DNA of 64,000 nucleotides, taken from positions 496,001 through 560,000 of the forward strand of contig NZ_FMZM01000001.1 of assembly GCF_900101465.1 (NCBI RefSeq), given 5' to 3'. Of the stretch, positions 61,701 through 64,000 are shown one piece after another. The notes below the pieces were generated by a model. It made no database searches, was not told where the DNA came from, and saw only the letters and a program-made list of their open reading frames with translations. Each line of letters opens with the position of its first letter. Positions within the stretch are counted from its first letter, which is position 1. The DNA comes from Nocardioides lianchengensis. GTDB lineage: Bacteria > Actinomycetota > Actinomycetes > Propionibacteriales > Nocardioidaceae. The position numbers and the translations under genes are program-made.

Positions 61701-62872
61701 TCGTCACCGGCTACCAGAGCGGCGGCATCCTGATCGACGGCGCCAAGGGCGTCGACGGCGGTCCGAACAACATCGTCCGGACCGGCATCGAGAACCACGG
61801 CTACGTGACCGGCACGGTCGTCAAGGGCAAGGCGTCCAGCCTCTTCCCGCAGACCGGCATCAAGTACACGAGCGGCGCCGACGGCTTCGTGCGGACCAGC
61901 CGGATCACCGGCAACTACTTCCGCCCGGACCCGTCCAAGTCGTACGGCATCCTGCTGACCGACGCCCGCACGGAGACGGCGGGGGCCCTCACCGGCTCCG
62001 GCAACGTCGTGACCGGCAACGGCTTCGCGGTCTACAACGCCAACGCCGACAACACCGCGGTGCGCACCGGTGGTGCGTTCACCATCTCGGCCAGCTACTT
62101 CGGCCCGGCCGCGCCGGTCGCCGGCGGGCCGGCCGACCCGGACACCGGGGCGGAGGCGATCTCGGGCTCGAGCTCGGTGGTCACCACCGGCCGGGTGTCC
62201 ACGGCCCCGGGCACGGTCCCGACGTCGTACGGCGTGGTCGCGGACGCGGCCCCGACGGCGACGCTCGTCGACCCGCTCGGTGGCGCGGAGGTGGACCTGG
62301 GCGAGATCGTGGCCCCGCTGGTCCGGGCCTCCGACGACTTCGCGGTGGCCTCGGCCACGCTGCTGGTCGACGGGGAGCCGGTCGCGACGTCCGACAAGGC
62401 GCCGTACCTCTTCAGCTGGACGGCGACGAAGGCCTACGCCGGCAAGGACGTCACGCTCACGACGGTCGTCACCGACTCGTCGGGCAACGAGACGACCTCG
62501 GCGCCGCTGACCTTCTCGGTCTCGGACGAGCCGGTCGTCGAGCCGCCGACCCCGCCGACGCCGCCGACCACGCCGGTCAAGCCGACGGTCAAGGTCACCG
62601 CGGTGAAGCGTGAGCCGAACAAGGGCACCGTGGTGCTGACCGTCCAGGTCAACACCGCCGGCACGGTGCGCCTGGCCGGTGGCCGGGTCGTCTCGACCAG
62701 CGCGACGGCGACCAAGGCGGGCACGGTCAAGATCCGCGTGGCCGCCAAGGGCAAGTTCCGCAAGATCCTGGTCCGCAAGGGGCGCATCACGGCCCCGGTC
62801 CGGATCACCGTCACCGCGAAGGGCGGCACCGCCGTCACGAAGCGGACGGTGACGCTCCGCAAGAAGCGGTAA
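58709..62872 (+). CDS. Giant secreted alpha/beta-hydrolase fused to beta-helix and Ig-like domains
   Basis: 1387 residues from GTG 58709 with AGGAGAAG upstream. Signal peptide (LALAPLLAALVLPGTASTHA), then an alpha/beta-hydrolase domain (about 80-430) with oxyanion LVHGNHGSC, nucleophile Ser232 in GLMGHSRGGD and APVDYER. A sandwich domain of about 340 residues follows. From about 800 a right-handed beta-helix with pectate-lyase-like repeats (FTSIQQAVDFASPWDTIVVCEG) extends to about 1140. An Ig-like domain (PTATLVDPLGGAEVDLG) then leads, after PTPPTPPTTP, to a basic beta-rich C-terminus. It is likely cell-surface or secreted; substrate unknown. Confidence 0.85.
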   Translation: MRVPTSTRWRTLALAPLLAALVLPGTASTHAAAAAPIQAAAPAAADELVLPDPMDRGDLTPKTIQEVKLGTAALQEPNSNGDAPVTGTVSAPENLEIRGALYYPDFTQRTTPSPLIVLVHGNHGSCDGNTIPATAGCTVFKRNEAGYAYLGENLATWGYTVFSVSQDQLMQRQDNPKGKGMHQRRLLIAAALDALSAANAGTLADGPSVTPGISATLGGHLDMTRIGLMGHSRGGDAVTSFMDYNRIRTDGPRYPLRGVISLAPVDYERKAPYGTPYMSILPFCDGDVSNLQGARFYERSQYIDGTDPFPRIQSSQLGAIHNWYNTVWYADGGADGQGNNDAACGNSAPFATNNVHPNNIRLSGAADPTNPALNYAIDNSDTYNPLVNTKISGDPARMGDQEKIGLATMAAFFRRYVGGEGAFEPYMTGELSDTESHLQIPASACPTSTSGTRIGCEEYVSTSYFPAADQRVDLIRPEVQNPLGLNALGGTLSGSGFANPYVAGGGVTPLPKKTTGGYDWCNPEPDDFAPAQLGKGTLPTAAKACPLPAANALGGQSNGMRENAPVNHSYGRQLALAWETGTTAELTADIPAASQDLSGLKALTMGADVNFFDTRNPGADNRGDNTRVTTGEGCTTALPCWTNEKPTSYDPTSTTQDFLIVLKDTAGKEATVHAGDERWGNALHMSTGTNTPNTHIVLDQIRVPLSEFAAQGVDLTKLDSVQLRFGAEGTPASGSIQVADVRFQEGVDAPLVLSDGTAIDQGAGSGAPATGPDPAAVMAAYDNTAGNVKLKDNVADEFSNTSWVVDDDKAQCPTANFTSIQQAVDFASPWDTIVVCEGVYEESSTPISGPGNPVSTSSTNGLTITKPLKIKGAGADKVTIKPDQSLETLAGLKPYLRDGGGNVITVSRQSLGSTDTNEMFVDISGVTVTAGDTFAEAGIAFFGAAGRVSQSVVGPMKVATTADELAANPHGWGIVKTGVIQGAGTGTVESEVTVADSVVTGYQSGGILIDGAKGVDGGPNNIVRTGIENHGYVTGTVVKGKASSLFPQTGIKYTSGADGFVRTSRITGNYFRPDPSKSYGILLTDARTETAGALTGSGNVVTGNGFAVYNANADNTAVRTGGAFTISASYFGPAAPVAGGPADPDTGAEAISGSSSVVTTGRVSTAPGTVPTSYGVVADAAPTATLVDPLGGAEVDLGEIVAPLVRASDDFAVASATLLVDGEPVATSDKAPYLFSWTATKAYAGKDVTLTTVVTDSSGNETTSAPLTFSVSDEPVVEPPTPPTPPTTPVKPTVKVTAVKREPNKGTVVLTVQVNTAGTVRLAGGRVVSTSATATKAGTVKIRVAAKGKFRKILVRKGRITAPVRITVTAKGGTAVTKRTVTLRKKR

Positions 62873-62891
62873 GCGCCGCACGAGGCACGAC

Positions 62892-62927
62892 GGAAGGGTC
62901 CCCGGCAGTTCTGCCGGGGACCCTTCC
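62892..62927 (+). terminator. Hairpin terminator after the giant secreted protein
   Basis: Perfect 16-bp arms GGAAGGGTCCCCGGCA (62892-62907) and complement (62912-62927), loop GTTC, 20 bp after the stop codon. A short CCCGTCTCCCGTCCC run follows in place of a U-tract. Confidence 0.8.
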
Positions 62928-62990
62928 CGTCTCCCGTCCCGATGGTTGAATGTGCCGACCGGCGTGGGTCGGGGGAGGGCGGGTGTCCGC

Positions 62991-64000
62991 GTGGCAGGTC
63001 GACGGACGTACTCCGCGCGATCCGTCGTCCGTCTCGTCACCGCCCTCGTCGTGCTCCTCAGCACCGTCGTCGGCGTCCTCCTGGTCGTGACCCTGGTCCA
63101 GGTCTCGCGGGCCCAGGCCGAGCTCGAGGAGGAGCTGAACCCGGCCCGGGTGGCGCTCGCGAAGGTGCTGGCCGGGTACGTCGACCAGGAGACCGCCCAG
63201 CGCGGCTACATCCTCACCGGCGACGACGACTTCCTCGCCCCCTACCTCGACGCGCCCAAGGAGATCGCCCGCAGCCTGAAGCTGCTGCGCGAGCAGGTCG
63301 CCGACGACGCCGAGCTGGAGGCTGCGGTCGAGGCGATGGTGACCGCCCACGCCGCGTGGCAGCGGACCGCCGCCGAGCCGGAGCTCGCGGCGGCGATGGC
63401 CGGCGACCGGCGCGAGGCGGCCCGGCTGGTCGCCAGCGGGAACGGCAAGGACCTCTTCGACCGGGTCCGGCAGCAGCAGGCGACGGCCGACGCCGAGGTC
63501 GCGGTCGCCCAGGAGGAGGCGACCCGGCGCGCCGACCGGCTGCTCGACCGGCTGAGCGTGCTGCTCGTCGTCACCGTGCTGTCCCTGCTGGCCACGACGC
63601 TGCTGGGCGCGGTCGGGTTCTCCCGCGCGGTGCTGGGCCCGCTGGCCGAGCTCGGTCGGCGCAGCCGCGAGGTCGCGCGGGGCGGCCTGGACCGCGCGGT
63701 CACGACCGCGGGCCCGCGCGAGGTGGCCACCCTGGCCGCCGACGTCGACACCATGCGGGTCCACCTGCTCGACGAGATCGACGAGACCCGCCGCGCCGGT
63801 GAGGCGCTGGCGCTGGCGGAGCCGGCGGTCGGCGCGCTGCAGCGCGCGCTCGACGCCCCTGCCGGCGCCCGGCCCGGTCTCGACGTGTCGGGCCGCATCG
63901 ACTCCGCCGAGGGCGTGCTGGCCGGTGACTTCCTCGACCTGGTCGACCTCGACGGCGGCCGGCTGGCGGTCGTCCTGGGCGACGTCTCCGGGCACGGCCC
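62991..64000 (+). CDS. CHASE3-HAMP-PP2C (RsbU/SpoIIE-type) regulator, truncated by window end
   Basis: Reads from GTG 62991 to the window edge (336 residues seen). Helix at about 11-38 (SVVRLVTALVVLLSTVVGVLLVVTLV), an extracytoplasmic CHASE3-like helical domain (about 40-175, with the YVDQETAQRGYILTGDDDFLAPY motif), second helix 183-207, HAMP (ARGGLDRAVTTAGPREVATLAADVDTM), then the start of a PP2C domain with AGDFLDLVDLDGGRLAVVLGDVSGHG carrying metal-binding Asp residues. Such proteins dephosphorylate anti-anti-sigma factors in stress signalling. Confidence 0.85.
   Translation, partial: MAGRRTYSARSVVRLVTALVVLLSTVVGVLLVVTLVQVSRAQAELEEELNPARVALAKVLAGYVDQETAQRGYILTGDDDFLAPYLDAPKEIARSLKLLREQVADDAELEAAVEAMVTAHAAWQRTAAEPELAAAMAGDRREAARLVASGNGKDLFDRVRQQQATADAEVAVAQEEATRRADRLLDRLSVLLVVTVLSLLATTLLGAVGFSRAVLGPLAELGRRSREVARGGLDRAVTTAGPREVATLAADVDTMRVHLLDEIDETRRAGEALALAEPAVGALQRALDAPAGARPGLDVSGRIDSAEGVLAGDFLDLVDLDGGRLAVVLGDVSGHG

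Overview
The window is high-GC DNA (CDS third positions almost all G or C, many GTG starts) from an actinobacterium. Gene content and order, the abundance of secreted basic beta-repeat proteins, and a dispersed GGTGGT(T/C)GAG...TCGA(G/A)ACC repeat suggest Nocardioidaceae (Nocardioides-like), although nothing here fixes the species. It reads as ordinary chromosome: no integrase, transposase, phage or plasmid genes were seen. A recurring feature is a TANNNT hexamer placed 6-8 nt before a GTG or ATG, the signature of leaderless transcription.

Left part (1-23 kb): AI-2E-type permease (partial), pncB and clpS fired divergently from a 25-bp gap, DUF2017, Nudix, then the protein-thiocarboxylate cysteine genes mec-cysO-(NYN)-cysM, a DUF3152 metalloprotease and dtd. 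Later come an Rv1339-like metallo-beta-lactamase-fold protein, rph and rdgB. The order matches the M. tuberculosis pncB1-clpS-...-mec-cysO-cysM-...-Rv1339-rphA-Rv1341 neighbourhood, interrupted by blocks of other genes: a histidine kinase, a phosphatase, a quinone-reductase/HxlR redox pair, an iron-box-controlled heterodimeric ABC exporter, and a NarL-type two-component pair beside an ABC-2 exporter.

Middle (23-46 kb): acyltransferase, an unusual class-I tRNA with UAG anticodon, the 1622-residue NAD-glutamate dehydrogenase, a 10-residue-repeat secreted protein, an amidase-ABC exporter-SDR run, a GntR/TauE divergon facing a CoA-transferase and fused carboxyltransferase operon, a MerR-controlled polytopic membrane protein with a coupled 45-residue protein, an epimerase, Ku, and an operon of flavin monooxygenase, BASS transporter and epimerase.

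Right part (46-64 kb): DNA ligase and LigD-type polymerase on separate genes with an L,D-transpeptidase between them (completing NHEJ with Ku), a secreted protein plus a SipW-like peptidase, an OmpR-type two-component pair whose kinase lacks ATP-binding motifs, TetR/MpaB oxygenase, a GH18 secreted glycosidase, a spermidine-synthase-like protein, a HAD phosphatase, a 1387-residue secreted hydrolase/beta-helix protein and a truncated CHASE3-HAMP-PP2C regulator.

The points most worth a second look are the CysO that ends GG-Ala-Val instead of GG, the short-variable-loop tRNA(UAG), the tandemly triplicated rph/rdgB junction that creates translationally coupled mini-ORFs, the one-active-site ABC pair under an IdeR/DtxR box, and several large palindromic elements between genes.
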